From: Methylobacterium sp. Leaf91
GTDB taxonomy: Bacteria > Pseudomonadota > Alphaproteobacteria > Rhizobiales > Beijerinckiaceae
DNA: 64,000 nucleotides
Assembly (NCBI RefSeq): GCF_001422815.1
Contig: NZ_LMMP01000009.1
Location: 35,638 to 99,637 of the forward strand
Direction: 5' to 3'
Both the position numbers and the translations under genes were made by a program. Positions 16,317-26,214 of this stretch are shown piece by piece. The notes under the pieces are model-generated. The model did no database searches. It was not told where the DNA came from and was given only the letters and a program-made list of their open reading frames with translations. Each line of letters begins with the position of its first letter. Positions within the stretch are counted from its first letter, which is position 1.

Positions 16317-16451
16317 CGTCTCTTGCGGTGACGTCTCTTGTAACTCGCGGGCAACCGCACGCCTGATCGCCTCGTCGGACGAAACGCCCCAGCGCTCCGC
16401 CAGGGTTCTCACAAGCAGTTCGGTCTCGGGATCATCGATGTCGAAGGCCAT
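16230..16451 (-). CDS. Orphan VapB-like antitoxin (Rv0623/PSK family), no toxin partner
   Basis: 73-aa protein beginning MAFDIDDPETELLVRTLAERWGVSSDEAIRRAVARELQE, the ribbon-helix-helix-like start of the VapB/PSK transcription-factor antitoxin family. No VapC toxin gene follows on this strand, because the downstream DNA is the RES toxin gene running the other way. A 13-bp repeat (16313-16325 and 16328-16340) yields two copies of QETS in the protein. A start 17 codons further upstream is possible. It is probably a remnant of a vapBC pair, or an orphan regulator. It is divergent from the kinase gene with 92 bp between them. Confidence 0.6.
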   Translation of the reverse strand: MAFDIDDPETELLVRTLAERWGVSSDEAIRRAVARELQETSPQETSRIQVRTVAELADSGEGVVRPGGLDRPR

Positions 16452-16543
16452 CGCCGCATCTCCATTCGGATGATGGTACAGACGGTACGACACGTCTTTC
16501 AACCAGAGCGGAACCGCCGCACCATCATGACGACGAGACGAGT

Positions 16544-17959
16544 GTGACCGCCTTTCCCTCCTGGCTGCCGTTCCGGCGGCGCTCCATCGCCGTGCGCCTG
16601 GCGGGCTCGGCTCTGATCGCGAGTTCGGCGATCCTGCTGATCGCGGCCTGGATCCTCACCACGCTCTACCGCGAGAACACCGAGCGTTCCTTCGACAGCC
16701 GGCTCCTCGTCTATGCCAACAACCTCGCCACCGATCTCGTCTCGCCCAACGATCCCGAGAGCCGCTCCTTCAACCTGAGCGACCCGCGCTTCGACCTGCC
16801 CCTCTCGGGCTGGTACTGGCAGGTGGGGCGGCCGGATGCGCGCCCGCGCGACCTGCGCACCTCGCGCTCCCTCGTCGGCGTGCCGCTGAAGCCGGCCGGC
16901 ACGCCGGACAACAATGCCGGGATCGGCCAGATCCGCCAGGGCTACGGCAAGGCCCAGGACGACCGGCCGCTACGCATCATCGAGCGCGACGTCGATCTCG
17001 GCGAGGAGGGACGCTACACCGTGCGCGTCGCCGGCCCCGCCGACGAGATCGAGAACGATGTCGGCCGCTTCCGCTTCTCGCTGATGGTGACGTTCGGCCT
17101 GCTCGGCCTGTTCCTGGCGCTGACGACGCTGCTGCAGATCCGCTTCGGCCTGGCGCCCCTGGCCAAGCTCCGCACGGCGCTCGGGGCGATCCGCCGGGGC
17201 GAGGCCGACCGGATCGGCGGCGAGTATCCCCGCGACATCGCCCCTCTCGCCGGCGAGGTGAACCTCCTGATCGAGACCAACCGCGAGATCCTGGAGCGGG
17301 CGCGCACGCAGGTGGGCAACCTCGCCCACGCCCTGAAGACGCCGCTATCGATCATCGTCAACGAGGTCGGCGCCAGCGACGCGTCGGACGACCTCGCCGC
17401 GAAGATCCGCGAGCAGGCGGCGGTGATGCGCGACCAGGTGAACTACCATCTCGACCGGGCGCGGGCGGCGGCTTTGGCCGGCACCCTCGGCACCTCCACC
17501 GAGGTGGAGCCGGCGCTCGCAGGCCTCGTGCGCACCTTCGGCAAGATCTACCGCGACAAGGACATCGCCTACGAGGTCCATGTCCCGCCGGGTCTGCGCT
17601 TTCGCGGCGAGCGCCAGGATTTCGAGGAGATGATCGGCAACCTCGTCGACAACGCCTCGAAATGGGCGCGCAGCCGCGTCTCGATCCGGGCGGAAACGGT
17701 AAGCGAGCACCATTATCCCCACCTTCTCGTCTCCATCGAGGATGACGGGCCGGGCCTGCAGCCGGAAGACCGCGCGGCGGTGCTGGGCCGTGGACAGAGG
17801 CTCGACGAGACCAAACCCGGCTCGGGCCTCGGCCTCTCCATCGTGGCCGATCTGGCGGCCCTCTATCGTGGCCGTTTCCGCCTGGAGGAAGCCCAGCTCG
17901 GCGGCGTCCGGGCCGTGATCGAGGTGCCCGGAGACGCACCGAATGCCAGCGCCGGATGA
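16544..17959 (+). CDS. Sensor histidine kinase, FeuQ/PhoQ-like
   Basis: 471-aa membrane sensor kinase. Two transmembrane segments (about 17-41 and 178-200) flank a periplasmic domain. The phospho-acceptor is His262 in NLAHALKTPLS. The ATPase domain has MIGNLVDNASKWA (N box, about 363), EDDGPGL (G1) and GSGLGLSIV (G2). It should phosphorylate the regulator at 14517-15194. Start GTG at 16544. Since the toxin-antitoxin DNA separates it from the regulator, it may depend on read-through from the RES/Xre operon or on a promoter in the 92 bp shared with the VapB-like gene. Confidence 0.88.
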   Translation: MTAFPSWLPFRRRSIAVRLAGSALIASSAILLIAAWILTTLYRENTERSFDSRLLVYANNLATDLVSPNDPESRSFNLSDPRFDLPLSGWYWQVGRPDARPRDLRTSRSLVGVPLKPAGTPDNNAGIGQIRQGYGKAQDDRPLRIIERDVDLGEEGRYTVRVAGPADEIENDVGRFRFSLMVTFGLLGLFLALTTLLQIRFGLAPLAKLRTALGAIRRGEADRIGGEYPRDIAPLAGEVNLLIETNREILERARTQVGNLAHALKTPLSIIVNEVGASDASDDLAAKIREQAAVMRDQVNYHLDRARAAALAGTLGTSTEVEPALAGLVRTFGKIYRDKDIAYEVHVPPGLRFRGERQDFEEMIGNLVDNASKWARSRVSIRAETVSEHHYPHLLVSIEDDGPGLQPEDRAAVLGRGQRLDETKPGSGLGLSIVADLAALYRGRFRLEEAQLGGVRAVIEVPGDAPNASAG

Positions 17960-18026
17960 GCGCCGGACTATGCGAAACGCCCCGAATGGTGTTTCAGACG
18001 GGCGTGCCCCTCGGGTCGGCGACTTC

Positions 18027-18059
18027 CGACACGGCACAGGTTCACGTGACACCGTGTCG
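18027..18059 (+). terminator. Possible hairpin between the kinase and ccmI
   Basis: Eight-base arms cgacacgg and ccgtgtcg with a 17-base loop that itself contains tcacgtga. It stands 67 bp after the kinase stop and 65 bp before ccmI. No T-run follows, so factor-independent termination is doubtful. Confidence 0.3.
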
Positions 18060-18124
18060 CCGAACCGGTCCCTGCGTTCAGGCTCGTCCGGCGCTTACAT
18101 GCGATGCTGCGAGTTTGGGGTGCG

Positions 18125-19639
18125 ATGACGGCGATCTGGTTCATTTTGGCGGTGATGACGGGGGGCACCGTGCTGGCATTGCTCTGGCCGATGTCGCTGT
18201 GGTCCAAGGCACGGCGGGCGGATGCCGCTCCCCCGCCTCCGGCCGGAGCGCTGTCCACCGAAACCGCGTTCTATGAGGACCAGCTCCGCGAGATCGAGCG
18301 CGACCTGACGCGCGGGTTGATCGCGCCCGCCGAGGCCGACGCGGCCCGCACCGAGGCGGCCCGCCGCCTCCTTCGTGCCAGCCGGGAGAACCCCGAAGCC
18401 GTCTCCGATGGGATGGCCGAGCCCGCCCTGCGCCAGCGCCGCGCGGCCTCGGCCTTCGCACTGTCGACGATCCCGCTCGTGGCGCTCATCGCCTACGGGC
18501 TCTACGGCTCGCCTCACATGCCGTCCCAGACGGCCTCCGACCGGCAGGCGGTGCAGTCCGGCGGGCAGGACATGCTGAAGGCCATCGGGCAGATCGAGGC
18601 GCGGCTCGCCAGCGATCCGAGCGACGGCCGCGGCTGGTCGGTGCTCGCGCCGGTCTATGTCCGCCTCGGACGGTTCGACGATGCGGCCCATGCCTATGAG
18701 GCCGCCACCCGCCTGCTCGGCGAGTCGCCGCAGCGCCTCTCCGATTGGGGCGAGGCCCTCGTCGCCGGCGCCAACGGGACCGTGACGCCCCGGGCGAAGG
18801 AGATCTTCGAACGCGCGGCGAGCCTCGATGCCGGCGCCGCCAAGCCGCGTTTCTACCTGGCGCGCGCCGCCGAACTCGAGGGCGACATCCCCGGCGCGGT
18901 CCGCCAGCTGACCACCCTGATGGAGAGCGCCCCGGCCGATGCGCCCTGGCTGCCCCTGGTGCGCGAGACGCTCACCCGCCTGAACGGCGAGGCGCCGGCC
19001 ACGGCCGCCAAGCCCGGTCCTGCCGCCAAGGCTCCCGATTCCAGCGCTGCGGCGGACCTGCAGGCGATGCCCGCCGCCAATCGCGACGCGGCGATCCGGG
19101 GCATGGTCGACGGGCTCGACCGGCGCCTGACCGAGAAGGGGGGCACCGCCGACGAGTGGGTCCGCCTCGTCCGGTCCTACGGCGTGCTGGGAGATCGCGA
19201 AAAGATGAAGGCGGCCCTCGACCGGGCGCGGAACGCGGTCGGCAGCGAAGCTGGGGCCGGGGCCAAGCTCGATGAACTCGCACGGGAGTTCGGCCTCGCT
19301 ACGGCACCGGCGGCTCCGCCGGTGACCGCCGCCGATGCGGCAGAGCGCGCCGGGACGGATGCCGCCGTGGCTGCCGTGAAGGCGATGCCGGCGCCCGAGC
19401 GGGACGCCGCCATCCGCGGCATGGTCGCCGGCCTCGACCGGCGGCTCGCCTCGAAGGGCGGCACGGTGGATGATTGGCTGCGTCTCGTGCGTTCGTACAG
19501 CGTATTGGGTGAACGCCAGCAGGCGAGCCATGCCCTCGATCGCGGTCGCATGGCCCTCAGCCCGGATGCCCGCGCCATGGAAAAGCTTGACATCCTGGCC
19601 CAGGAACTCGGCCTGCGCGGAGGCAACGACAAGCCGTAA
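18125..19639 (+). CDS. ccmI: Cytochrome c biogenesis protein CcmI (CycH)
   Basis: 504-aa apocytochrome c chaperone of the System I maturation pathway, in the inner membrane. The N terminus has a transmembrane segment (MTAIWFILAVMTGGTVLALLWPM) and then the typical FYEDQLREIERDLTRGLIAPAEADAARTEAARRLL. A second membrane segment is near 118-133, followed by periplasmic TPR helices. Beyond the TPR part two tandem copies of a module of about 80 residues (starting QAMPAANRDAAIRGMVDGL and KAMPAPERDAAIRGMVAGL) appear, an internal duplication. The ATG at 18125 begins the usual membrane segment. It leads the ccmI-E-F-H cluster. Confidence 0.9.
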   Translation: MTAIWFILAVMTGGTVLALLWPMSLWSKARRADAAPPPPAGALSTETAFYEDQLREIERDLTRGLIAPAEADAARTEAARRLLRASRENPEAVSDGMAEPALRQRRAASAFALSTIPLVALIAYGLYGSPHMPSQTASDRQAVQSGGQDMLKAIGQIEARLASDPSDGRGWSVLAPVYVRLGRFDDAAHAYEAATRLLGESPQRLSDWGEALVAGANGTVTPRAKEIFERAASLDAGAAKPRFYLARAAELEGDIPGAVRQLTTLMESAPADAPWLPLVRETLTRLNGEAPATAAKPGPAAKAPDSSAAADLQAMPAANRDAAIRGMVDGLDRRLTEKGGTADEWVRLVRSYGVLGDREKMKAALDRARNAVGSEAGAGAKLDELAREFGLATAPAAPPVTAADAAERAGTDAAVAAVKAMPAPERDAAIRGMVAGLDRRLASKGGTVDDWLRLVRSYSVLGERQQASHALDRGRMALSPDARAMEKLDILAQELGLRGGNDKP

Positions 19640-19844
19640 TCCGGGCTGCGACGAAGGACGCCCCCTGACAATCCGCCCCGGCCACGGGTCTTGACCCGGA
19701 CTGTCATGGGGCCGAAACCCGAGTTACGCCAGAAACCTAAATTATACCGGACCACTGGCCAGACGACAGGACAGCCGGATCTGCCCTTCCGCGCCGACCG
19801 AGCGCCCGTTCACGAGGCGCCGGAACAGAAACGGGACGAAACTT

Positions 19845-20366
19845 GTGACTCGCAAGAGCCGCCGCCTGATCCTGATCGCCGCCTGCGGTGCCGTGCTCGC
19901 GCTGGCCCTCGGCCTGATCCTGTCCGCCATGAGTGGGTCGATCGTGTTCTTCCGGTCACCCACCGAGGTGACCGCGCAGGGTGTGGCGCCGGGCACCCGC
20001 TTCCGCCTCGGCGGGCTGGTGAAGGAGGGCTCGCTCCAGCGTGGCCCCGACCAGAACATCGATTTTGCCGTGACCGACACCAACGCGACGGTCCAGGTGC
20101 AGTATCGCGGGTTGCTTCCCGACCTGTTCCGCGAGGGCCAGGGGATCGTCGCCGAAGGGCGGCTCGAGCCGGGCGGCATCTTCCGCGCCGACACCGTGCT
20201 GGCCAAGCACGACGAATCCTACATGCCCCGCGAGGTCGCCGATGCGCTCAAGGCGCAGGGCCGGTGGCAGGAGGGCGGCTCCAAGGCAGCCCCCGCCGGG
20301 AAAGCCGCCGAGGGCGTGAAGACCGCCGACGGCGAGCCGACGCTCGGACGACGCAGCGAACGATGA
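19845..20366 (+). CDS. ccmE: Cytochrome c maturation heme chaperone CcmE
   Basis: 173-aa heme chaperone, anchored by one N-terminal membrane helix (about 8-30), which carries heme in the periplasm to the CcmF/H ligase. The heme-binding His122 and following Tyr are present in LAKHDESYMP. The OB-fold part includes RFRLGGLVKEGSL and VQYRGLLPDLFREGQGIVAEG. It starts with GTG at 19845. The alanine/lysine-rich C-terminal tail is variable in the family. The gene lies between ccmI and ccmF as in other Alphaproteobacteria. Confidence 0.93.
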   Translation: MTRKSRRLILIAACGAVLALALGLILSAMSGSIVFFRSPTEVTAQGVAPGTRFRLGGLVKEGSLQRGPDQNIDFAVTDTNATVQVQYRGLLPDLFREGQGIVAEGRLEPGGIFRADTVLAKHDESYMPREVADALKAQGRWQEGGSKAAPAGKAAEGVKTADGEPTLGRRSER

Positions 20367-20397
20367 CCGGTATGACCCTGAGGAAGGACAATCCGAC

Positions 20398-22407
20398 GTG
20401 CTGATCGAAGTCGGACATTTCGCGCTGGCATTGGCGCTGGCGCTTTCCCTGGTCCAGGCGGTGATGCCGGTCTGGGCCGCCCGCTCGGGGGACGCGGCCC
20501 TGCGCGCCGTGGCCACTCCGGCAGCGCTCGGCACCTTCGCCTGCATCCTGTTCTCGTTCGGGGCGCTCACCTACGCCCATGCCACGTCAGACTTCTCGGT
20601 CCAGAACGTGATCGAGAATTCGCACACGGCCAAGCCCTTCCTCTACAAGCTCTCGGGCGTGTGGGGGAACCATGAGGGCTCGATGCTGCTCTGGGTCCTC
20701 ATCCTGGCCCTGTTCGGCGCCCTGGTCGCGGTGTCCCGGAACTCGGTTCCGCCGGTGCTCCGTGCCAACACCCTGGCGGTCCAGGGTCTCGTCACCTTCG
20801 TCTTCGTGCTGTTCATCATCACGACCTCGAACCCGTTCATGCGGGTGAGCCCGGCGCCGATCGAGGGCAACGACCTCAATCCGCTGCTGCAGGATTTCGG
20901 CCTCGCGATCCATCCGCCCCTCCTCTACGTCGGCTATGTGGGCTTCTCGATCACCTTCGCCTTCGCCATCGCGGCGCTGATCGACGGCCGCATCGACGCG
21001 GTCTGGGCCCGCGCCGTGCGTCCCTGGACGCTGATCGCCTGGAGCTTCCTGACCCTGGGTATCGCGATGGGCTCGTACTGGGCCTATTACGAACTCGGCT
21101 GGGGCGGCTGGTGGTTCTGGGATCCGGTGGAGAACGCCTCGCTGATGCCCTGGCTCGCGGGCACGGCGCTGCTCCATTCCACCGTGGTGATGGAGAAGCG
21201 CGATGCGCTCAAGGTCTGGACGGTGCTGCTCGCCATCCTCACGTTCTCGCTGTCGCTGCTCGGCACCTTCATCGTCCGCTCGGGCGTCCTCACCTCGGTG
21301 CATTCCTTCGCCACCGACCCGACGCGCGGCGTCTTCATCCTCGCCATCCTGATCCTGTTCATCGGCGGCTCGCTCAGCCTCTTCGCCTGGCGGGCGCCGA
21401 TGCTGCGGCAGGGCGGCCTGTTCGCGCCGATCTCACGCGAGGGCGCCCTGGTGATGAACAACCTGTTCCTCGCCGCCGCCTGCGCCACCGTCTTCGTCGG
21501 CACGCTCTACCCGTTGCTGCTCGAATCCCTGACCTCCGAGAAGATCTCGGTGGGGCCGCCCTTCTTCAACTACACCTTCATCCCCCTGGCGATTCCGCTC
21601 CTCCTCATCGTCCCCTTCGGCCAGACCCTGGCCTGGAAGCGCGGCGACGTGCACGCAGCCTCGCAGCGCCTGTTCGCCGCCATGGGTGTCGCCCTCGCCA
21701 TCGGCCTCGCGGTGCTCGCCTGGACCTGGGGCGGCCCGATGATGGCGCCCATCGGCATCGGCCTCGGTGCCTACCTGGTCGTCGGTTCGGCCATGGAGAT
21801 CGTGTCGCGGGCTCGCGGCTACGGCAACAGCCGGGCACGGACGGTCAGCGCCGTCATGCGACGGGCCATCGGCCTGCCGCGCTCGGCCTGGGGGACCGCG
21901 CTGGCCCATGCGGGCGTCGGAATCGTGGTTCTGGGCATCGCGGCGCAGGGTTGGGCCACGGAGGCCCTGAGCACGGTGAAGCCGGGCGAGTCCCTCACCT
22001 CCGGCCCCTACGTGGCCACCCTCGACCGGGTCGGCCCGCGCACGGGCGAGAATTACGAGGAGACGACGGCTTTCCTGACCATCCGCAACACGGCCGGTGA
22101 CTTCATCGGCACCGTGGAGACGGGCAAGCGCTTCTATCCCAGCCGCAAGATGAACGTGACGGAATCCGGGTTGCTCACCGTCGGGGTCAGTCAGGTCTAT
22201 GCCAGCCTCGGCGAGATGGTCCCCGGCGGGGCCATCGGCCTGCGGCTCTACTACAAGCCCCTGGTGCTGCTGATCTGGCTCGGTTCCGTGGTCATGGCGC
22301 TGGGCGGGGCGGTGTCCCTCACCGACCGCAGGATGCGGGTGGGAGCGCCCGCACGGGCCAAGGAGAAGGCCAAGACCATGCCCGGCACCATGGCCCCCGC
22401 CGAATGA
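20398..22407 (+). CDS. ccmF: Heme lyase subunit CcmF
   Basis: 669-aa multi-pass membrane protein, the main component of the cytochrome c heme ligase. The WWD heme-handling motif is present ([20 protein letters not shown] split by a short linker), together with histidines at the membrane edges. Many hydrophobic helices run through the protein, and a periplasmic beta domain (about 530-610) precedes the last helix. The start is GTG at 20398, with AGGAAGGACA before it. The stop overlaps ccmH as ATGA, indicating coupling. Confidence 0.93.
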   Translation: MLIEVGHFALALALALSLVQAVMPVWAARSGDAALRAVATPAALGTFACILFSFGALTYAHATSDFSVQNVIENSHTAKPFLYKLSGVWGNHEGSMLLWVLILALFGALVAVSRNSVPPVLRANTLAVQGLVTFVFVLFIITTSNPFMRVSPAPIEGNDLNPLLQDFGLAIHPPLLYVGYVGFSITFAFAIAALIDGRIDAVWARAVRPWTLIAWSFLTLGIAMGSYWAYYELGWGGWWFWDPVENASLMPWLAGTALLHSTVVMEKRDALKVWTVLLAILTFSLSLLGTFIVRSGVLTSVHSFATDPTRGVFILAILILFIGGSLSLFAWRAPMLRQGGLFAPISREGALVMNNLFLAAACATVFVGTLYPLLLESLTSEKISVGPPFFNYTFIPLAIPLLLIVPFGQTLAWKRGDVHAASQRLFAAMGVALAIGLAVLAWTWGGPMMAPIGIGLGAYLVVGSAMEIVSRARGYGNSRARTVSAVMRRAIGLPRSAWGTALAHAGVGIVVLGIAAQGWATEALSTVKPGESLTSGPYVATLDRVGPRTGENYEETTAFLTIRNTAGDFIGTVETGKRFYPSRKMNVTESGLLTVGVSQVYASLGEMVPGGAIGLRLYYKPLVLLIWLGSVVMALGGAVSLTDRRMRVGAPARAKEKAKTMPGTMAPAE

Positions 22408-22871
22408 GCGCGGCTCGTCTTCCCCGCCTGTTCGTCGCCCTGGCGCTTCTCGCCGGCTCGACGGGCACGACCCTGGCCGTCCAGCCGGACGAAGTCCTGC
22501 CGGACGCGAAGCTCGAAGCGCGGGCGCGCGATATCTCGTCGGGCCTGCGCTGCCTCGTCTGCCAGAACCAGTCCATCGACGATTCCGATGCTCCCCTGGC
22601 GCGCGACCTGCGGTTGATCGTGCGCGAGCGGCTCAAGGCGGGCGACGATGACAGGCAGGTGCAGGATTACGTCGTCGGCCGCTATGGCGAGTATGTCCTG
22701 CTGCGCCCGGTCCTTGCCCTGCACACGTTGCTGCTTTGGCTGACGCCCCTGATGGCCCTCGGCCTCGGGGTTTTCGGCCTCTGGCGTCTGTCCCGTCGGC
22801 GTGCGGAACACGAGACCAAGCTGAGCCCTGCGGAAGAAGCCGAGATCGCCGCCCTTACCCGACGCGACTGA
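22404..22871 (+). CDS. ccmH: Cytochrome c maturation thiol-disulfide protein CcmH
   Basis: 155-aa periplasmic-facing protein that keeps the apocytochrome CXXCH cysteines reduced for heme attachment. The active-site pair is Cys50/Cys53 in [17 protein letters not shown] signal/anchor sequence is at residues 6-25, and a C-terminal membrane helix is at about 105-130. The ATG overlaps the ccmF stop by four bases. This is the last gene of the ccm cluster. Confidence 0.92.
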   Translation: MSAARLPRLFVALALLAGSTGTTLAVQPDEVLPDAKLEARARDISSGLRCLVCQNQSIDDSDAPLARDLRLIVRERLKAGDDDRQVQDYVVGRYGEYVLLRPVLALHTLLLWLTPLMALGLGVFGLWRLSRRRAEHETKLSPAEEAEIAALTRRD

Positions 22872-23175
22872 CGGAACGCTTGTGCTGCATTGCAGCATAG
22901 GATGCTTCTACCTCAAGCGCGGAGGGGATCGCCTTCCGCCTGACGAATATTTCCCGGCTGAGGAGTAGCAGTTTCAATCGCTCACACTTCAGACCTATGT
23001 AATTTTGACATGCATCGAGATATTTTTTGCTGAGTCATGCAATTAAAGCATTGACGCATTGCAACATTCATCTCTTCGCAGCGCAGCATAAAATCGGCAT
23101 ATGTCGGTCTCCCGGTGCAACCGGCTCTCCGAACGGGCACTCCCGGCGGACAGTAACCGCACAGGTTCCCTCATC
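22872..23175. other. AT-rich intergenic stretch after ccmH
   Basis: About 300 bp without a convincing gene. A 15-bp palindrome, tgctgcattgcagca (22883-22897), follows the ccmH stop but lacks a T-run. The part from about 22970 to 23100 is much richer in A and T than its surroundings, with TTGACA at 23005-23010 and TTGACG at 23051-23056. It probably carries the promoter of the following secreted-protein gene, although no well-spaced -10 box was found. Confidence 0.45.
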
Positions 23176-23535
23176 ATGCGCATCTCGTCCAAAGCCCTCC
23201 TCGCCGCCGCGCTCGCCCTCGCCTCCGCTACCGCCTCCCAGGCGGCCGAGCTTTCGCCCGCGAGCGCCCAGAGCGTCGACCTCGGCACCTATCGTGGTTC
23301 GGCCTATTACACCGTCGAGAATGGCCGCTACCGCGTGGTCGCCACCCTCGCCAGCGTCAATTCCGGCCATGATCTGCCCCAGGTCATCCGCCTCGTGACG
23401 ACCCTGAATCCCGAACAGACCGTCCACCTTTCGGTGCCGGGCACGCTTGGCTCCGACGGACGCGAGACCACCATCGCCTTCTCGCGTACCGGCGACAGGG
23501 TCGATGTCGCCTCGGCCGATTCGACAGCCTACTGA
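23176..23535 (+). CDS. Small exported protein, function unknown
   Basis: 119-aa protein with a clear signal peptide (MRISSKALLAAALALASATASQAA, cleavage after about residue 24). The mature part is a short beta-rich domain (VDLGTYRGSAYYTVENGRYRVVATLAS ... TTIAFSRTGDRVDVAS). I know no function for it. The inner ATG at 23176 was chosen because it starts the signal peptide; the 25 codons before it are in frame but read intergenic sequence. It stands alone between the ccm cluster and a chemoreceptor gene. Confidence 0.65.
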   Translation: MRISSKALLAAALALASATASQAAELSPASAQSVDLGTYRGSAYYTVENGRYRVVATLASVNSGHDLPQVIRLVTTLNPEQTVHLSVPGTLGSDGRETTIAFSRTGDRVDVASADSTAY

Positions 23536-23706
23536 ACGGCCCTTTCCTCGGTCATCCGTATCCATCGATGCCTGGGGACGCTCCCTCACGGACGGACCCG
23601 GGCGTTTAATCCAATACTTTCAATTTGTTAGCCGCCTCGATTTAAACTCCCGGCAAGGTTCGGGCGTCATCAGCTTCACGATAGCTTTAGATGACGGAAC
23701 ACATCG

Positions 23707-25386
23707 ATGCGCCTTTCCCTCGGCAACAAACTCGCGGCGGTGATGGGGCTTCTGGCACTCGGTGCCTGCGCCCTGTCCCTGTTCAACGACCGCGTGGTGC
23801 TGCATCAGCAGGCGCGGGCGGCCGAAATGGATTCGGTCTGGGAACAGGCCCTGTCGGCGCAAAGCCTCGCCCTCGCCATCGAACGGACGGTGGTGGCGGC
23901 GGGCGCGGTCTATACAGCGGACGATACCGATGACGCCAGGGCCAAGTTCGGTGGCCTGAAAACCGCCCTCGCCGAAGTCGGCGAGCAGAAGGACGTGTTC
24001 CTGAGCCGGATCGTCGGGCAGGTTCCCGATGCGGATCGCCTCAAGCTCGATCTGATGCTGAAGGAGTTCCTCGCCTATCAGACCGATACGGCGGAACTCG
24101 GCCTCACCATCTCACCGAAGGCCGCGCTCATCCAGGGCACCGACGAGGCCACCGTGGCGAGCCGCGCCAGGATGGTGTCCGCGATCACGCGCATCGGCAA
24201 GGACACGCTCACGCGTCTCGGCAGCGAACGCGCGGAGACCGTGGCGGAGATCGAGCAGACCCGCATCATCAGCCTCGTGGCCTCCGGGGCGGTGATCCTC
24301 TTCACCTTCGGTTTCGCACTCTGGCTCGTCCTCAAGGAGATCCGCCAGCCGCTGGCCCGCCTCGGATCGGCGATCGATGCCCTTGCGGCCATGGATCTCA
24401 CCCGGGCCATCCCGTTGCTGGAACGACGCGACGAGATCGGAACCATGGCCCGCTCCATTGCGGTGCTGCGGACCGTCATCGTCGACAAGGTCGAAGGCGA
24501 TGCGCGTGCGCTCGCTCATTCCGCTCTCGAAGCCGAGCGCGCCGCGCGCCTGGAGGCAGCCGCCCAGGCCTTCGAGGAGGAAGCTCAGCGGGTGGCGCAG
24601 GATCTGTCGAGCGCCGCCACTGCCATGGCGGGCGCGGCGGAGGCGGTGTCGGACGCCGTGCGGCTCACGCGAGATCAGACCACCATCGTTTCGGAAGGTG
24701 CGGCCGGCGCGGGGCAACAGGTGCGCAGGGCCGCGGCAGCCAGTGCGGATGTCGCGGGTGGTGGCGAGGCGATCGACCGGCAATCGCGGATCCGCGACGG
24801 TTTGGGCGCCCTGGCACACCGCGAGGTCACCGCGACGCGACGCGCCGCCGCCCTCCTCACCGAAGCGGGGCGCGAGATCGGCACCGTGGTCGAGACCATC
24901 GCCACCGTCGCCGCGCAGACGAATCTCCTGGCCCTCAATGCCACGATCGAGGCCGCGCGCGCGGGTGAGGCCGGACGGGGCTTCGCGGTGGTCGCCGGCG
25001 AGGTGAAGGCGCTCGCCGCCCAGACGGCCGGTGCCACCGAGGCGATCAAAGGACAGATCGAGGCGATGCGTGGCGCGGCTCAGGATACGCTCCGGGCGGT
25101 GGAAGCGATCGGTGGAACGATGGATCAGATGGCGGGCGCAGATGCGGCCGTTGCCCTCGCTCTCGAGGCTCAGCGGATCGCCGGTGCGCGCGTCGCCGAC
25201 AGTGTGGCCGATGCCGAAGCCAGCGCCGACGCCGTGTCCGGCGGCATCGCCACGGTCGAGGAAGCCGCCGCGTCCAGCGCACAGGCCGCCGAATCGGTGA
25301 GGAGTGTCGCCGGCCGCGTGGCAGCAGCGAGCCTCGCCCTCGACGAAAGCATTGCGGGGTTTCTCGCCAGCGTCCGGGCCGCCTGA
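23707..25386 (+). CDS. Methyl-accepting chemotaxis protein
   Basis: 559-aa transmembrane chemoreceptor. An N-terminal signal anchor (about 8-26) leads to a periplasmic helical sensing domain. The second membrane helix is at about 194-214, followed by a HAMP domain with [16 protein letters not shown]. The cytoplasmic signalling tip is clear: [41 protein letters not shown]. It should signal to CheA/CheW, whose genes are not in the window. The ligand is unknown. The central linker [37 protein letters not shown] is somewhat irregular but in frame. Confidence 0.9.
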   Translation: MRLSLGNKLAAVMGLLALGACALSLFNDRVVLHQQARAAEMDSVWEQALSAQSLALAIERTVVAAGAVYTADDTDDARAKFGGLKTALAEVGEQKDVFLSRIVGQVPDADRLKLDLMLKEFLAYQTDTAELGLTISPKAALIQGTDEATVASRARMVSAITRIGKDTLTRLGSERAETVAEIEQTRIISLVASGAVILFTFGFALWLVLKEIRQPLARLGSAIDALAAMDLTRAIPLLERRDEIGTMARSIAVLRTVIVDKVEGDARALAHSALEAERAARLEAAAQAFEEEAQRVAQDLSSAATAMAGAAEAVSDAVRLTRDQTTIVSEGAAGAGQQVRRAAAASADVAGGGEAIDRQSRIRDGLGALAHREVTATRRAAALLTEAGREIGTVVETIATVAAQTNLLALNATIEAARAGEAGRGFAVVAGEVKALAAQTAGATEAIKGQIEAMRGAAQDTLRAVEAIGGTMDQMAGADAAVALALEAQRIAGARVADSVADAEASADAVSGGIATVEEAAASSAQAAESVRSVAGRVAAASLALDESIAGFLASVRAA

Positions 25387-25509
25387 CGGACGGTCGCGCC
25401 TCGCTTTCGCCCCACTGAAATCGGAGGAGATCGAGGCGGCGGCCGGACTCCCGGCCCCCGTCGCAGCACCCGTTCAGACTTTCTTTACCCTGACTCGCGA
25501 GCGTCCAGC

Positions 25510-26214
25510 ATGGCTTCGCCGACCGCTCTCCTCTCCGCTCGCTCCTTCGTCGCGTCCTCTTTGGCGGCGCTCGCCCTCAGCCTCGGGGCCGCCGCTCCGG
25601 CATCGGCCCATCCGCATGTCTGGGTAACGTCGAAGGCGGAGATCGATTACGGCGAGGGCGGCAAGGTGACGGGCATCCGTCACGCCTGGACCTTCGATGC
25701 GAGCTACTCGGCCTCGGCGATCCAGGGGCTCGATGCGAACGGCGACGGCACGGTCTCCCCCGACGAGCTCGCGGGCCTCGCCACGGACAATACCGCCAAT
25801 CTCGCGGAATTCGCCTATTTCACGAAGCTTAAGATCGGCGGCAAGGAGCAGACCTTCGCCGATCCGATCGAGCCGCGCATGAGAATGGACGGCGACAGGC
25901 TGACGCTCAGCTTCCTTCTGCCGCTGAAATCGCCGGTGGCGCAGGGGCGCGGAGTCGCGGCGTTGGAGGTCTTCGACCCGACCTATTTCGTTGCGTTCAG
26001 CCTCTCGGAGGATGCGGACACCGCGCGCCTCGTCGGCTCGCCGGCCGGTTGCGCCGCCACGATCACCCGGCCCAAATCCGAGCAGGCGAAGACCGCGGAT
26101 GCCAAGACTGCCGATGCCAAGCCGGGTCTGTCGGAGGCGTTCTTCGAAGCGCTGACCAACGCATCGAGTTACGGCGTCCAGTTCGCGAACCGGATCATCG
26201 TCGCATGTCCGTAG
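25510..26214 (+). CDS. DUF1007 periplasmic protein linked to metal export
   Basis: 234-aa exported protein of the DUF1007 family, with a signal peptide to about residue 34 and the diagnostic AHPHVWVTSKAEIDY right after cleavage. An EF-hand-like loop, LDANGDGTVSPDEL, lies in the middle. A lysine/alanine/aspartate repeat (KTADAKTADAK) sits before the C-terminal helix. Family members are encoded with NicO-type nickel/cobalt exporters and are thought to act as periplasmic partners. The stop overlaps the start of such a gene here, which supports that role. Confidence 0.82.
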   Translation: MASPTALLSARSFVASSLAALALSLGAAAPASAHPHVWVTSKAEIDYGEGGKVTGIRHAWTFDASYSASAIQGLDANGDGTVSPDELAGLATDNTANLAEFAYFTKLKIGGKEQTFADPIEPRMRMDGDRLTLSFLLPLKSPVAQGRGVAALEVFDPTYFVAFSLSEDADTARLVGSPAGCAATITRPKSEQAKTADAKTADAKPGLSEAFFEALTNASSYGVQFANRIIVACP

